Below, in pieces: positions 5,878 to 6,487 of a stretch of 6,487 nucleotides of DNA. Both the position numbers and the translations under genes were made by a program. Position 1 is the stretch's first letter. Every line of letters starts with the position of its first letter. Location of the stretch: the NCBI GenBank assembly GCA_021788565.1, contig JAJYKO010000330.1, positions 1 through 6,487 on the forward strand. Reading direction: 5' to 3'. Under the pieces are notes generated by a model. That model had not been told where the DNA came from. It searched no databases and worked only from the letters and a program-made list of their open reading frames with translations. Source of the DNA: Chloroflexota bacterium (GTDB taxonomy: Bacteria > Chloroflexota > UBA6077).

Positions 5878-6387
5878 CTACATGATCAGGTAGCCGATGA
5901 GGCCGGCCGCGACGACGACGAGCGCGGTGTCGACCTTGAAGCGGACCAGGGCCACCAGGCAGACGACGGCAAGGGCCGCGGTCCGTATGTCCACGATGGA
6001 CGCCCGGCCGAGGGTGGTAGCAGCGGCAAGGATCATTCCTACGATGGCCGGGCTCACCCCCCTGATGAAGGCCTGGACTCGAAGGTTTCTTCTTATCCGG
6101 TGGAGCTGCCCGGCAAGGACAACGGTCATCAGAAAGGATGGCGCGGCGATCGCGGTGATGGCCAGGATCGAGCCGAGGAACCCGCCCACCTTGTATCCGA
6201 TGAACACTGAGGAGATAACGAAGGGCCCCGGGGTGATCTGGCCCATGGCGATCGCGTCCACGAACTCCCTGTGGGTGACCCAGCCGAAGTTGGTCACGGC
6301 GTCCTGCTGCATGAACGCTACTATGGCCAGGCCGCCCCCGAAGATGAACGTGCCCATCTTCAGAAAGGCCAGAACCATCTCCAGCAT
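5878..6387 (-). CDS. Chromate transporter (CHR family), half-size subunit
   Basis: This 169-residue membrane protein belongs to the CHR (ChrA) family, which exports chromate by exchange or proton coupling. Short members have one CHR domain and work as pairs. Visible family motifs are FLKMGTFIFGGGLAIVAFM (8-26, with the FGGG signature), a GWV with a following EFVDAIAMGQITPGP (41-55, containing the invariant PGP), FIGYKVGG (62-69) and GVSPAIVG (110-117). About five to six hydrophobic segments span the rest, ending GLIGYLIM. It begins three bases after the stop of an upstream same-strand gene that is its likely partner, so the two are almost certainly co-transcribed. A G-rich stretch (AAGGGTGGGCAG) before the ATG overlaps the partner's last codons, suggesting translational coupling. 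Many CHR proteins in environmental genomes have never been tested with chromate, so the true substrate may be another oxyanion. I withhold a gene symbol because half-size members are named inconsistently. Confidence 0.92.
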   Translation of the reverse strand: MLEMVLAFLKMGTFIFGGGLAIVAFMQQDAVTNFGWVTHREFVDAIAMGQITPGPFVISSVFIGYKVGGFLGSILAITAIAAPSFLMTVVLAGQLHRIRRNLRVQAFIRGVSPAIVGMILAAATTLGRASIVDIRTAALAVVCLVALVRFKVDTALVVVAAGLIGYLIM

Positions 6388-6390
6388 CGC

Positions 6391-6487
6391 CTACTGCCCA
6401 CCCTTCTTCTGTCCCACCGGGAAATCTGAGGGCTTGCGGAAGAGGGCGATGCCGGCGGCGCCGGCAAGAGCCACCAGTAGCAAGACA
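6391..6487 (-). CDS. Chromate transporter partner subunit, C-terminal fragment
   Basis: Only the last 31 codons and a TAG stop are in the window; the gene enters from the right edge. The peptide is a hydrophobic helix, VLLLVALAGAAGIALF, followed by a basic tail, RKPSDFPVGQKKGGQ. On its own this would be unidentifiable. Its position three bases upstream of a half-size CHR protein, on the same strand, and its ending in a membrane helix fit the other half of a paired short-chain chromate transporter. The assignment is by context. Confidence 0.62.
   Translation of the reverse strand, partial: VLLLVALAGAAGIALFRKPSDFPVGQKKGGQ

Noticed and set aside
5830..6210. 126-codon plus-strand frame opposite the chromate transporter
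   Set aside because: Highly charged antisense shadow. The CHR motifs are on the minus strand.

Overview
This is a GC-rich bacterial chromosomal window, probably from a metagenome-derived or environmental lineage. The large GT39/YkcB-like membrane glycosyltransferases, an ISAzo13-family element, a paired half-size chromate transporter and perfect-palindrome terminators are all common in Chloroflexota and also occur in Actinobacteriota. The taxon is a tentative inference, because no rRNA or marker gene is present.

Layout, left to right. (1) At 2-172 (+) lies the C-terminal tail of a metallo-beta-lactamase-fold hydrolase of the PhnP type. (2) At 242-1673 is a complete insertion sequence of about 1.43 kb, with 24-bp imperfect terminal inverted repeats flanked by TA. 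Its ISAzo13-family transposase, on the minus strand, is split into two frames that join exactly by a -1 shift at an A_AAA_AAG heptamer. (3) At 1675-2592 (+) is the C-terminal 305 codons of a GT39 glycosyltransferase whose first ~400 codons are missing; the IS sits at the break. (4) At 2649-2683 is a perfect 16-bp-stem palindrome, a likely bidirectional terminator. (5) At 2707-3204 (-) is a four-helix membrane protein of unknown function. (6) At 3205-3637 is an intergenic stretch carrying a long imperfect palindromic repeat. (7) At 3638-5743 (+) is an intact 701-residue paralogue of the broken GT39 gene. (8) At 5773-5812 is a dispersed intergenic repeat. (9) At 5878-6487 (-) are two adjacent half-size chromate (CHR) transporter genes, the upstream one cut by the window edge.

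How the parts relate. The two GT39 genes are direct-repeat paralogues, and both probably transfer a sugar from a polyprenyl-phosphate carrier at the membrane. Only the downstream one looks functional. The IS is flanked by TA on both sides, but its left flank is a hydrolase gene and not the missing front of the glycosyltransferase. The present structure is therefore better explained by recombination or deletion at IS copies than by one simple insertion. The chromate-transporter pair is an independent minus-strand operon converging on the intact GT39 gene.

I see no CRISPR array, tRNA, rRNA, phage module or recognisable defence system. The most interesting items are the putative programmed frameshift in the transposase and the IS-associated truncation of the glycosyltransferase. 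I did not find a convincing wholly new biological system.
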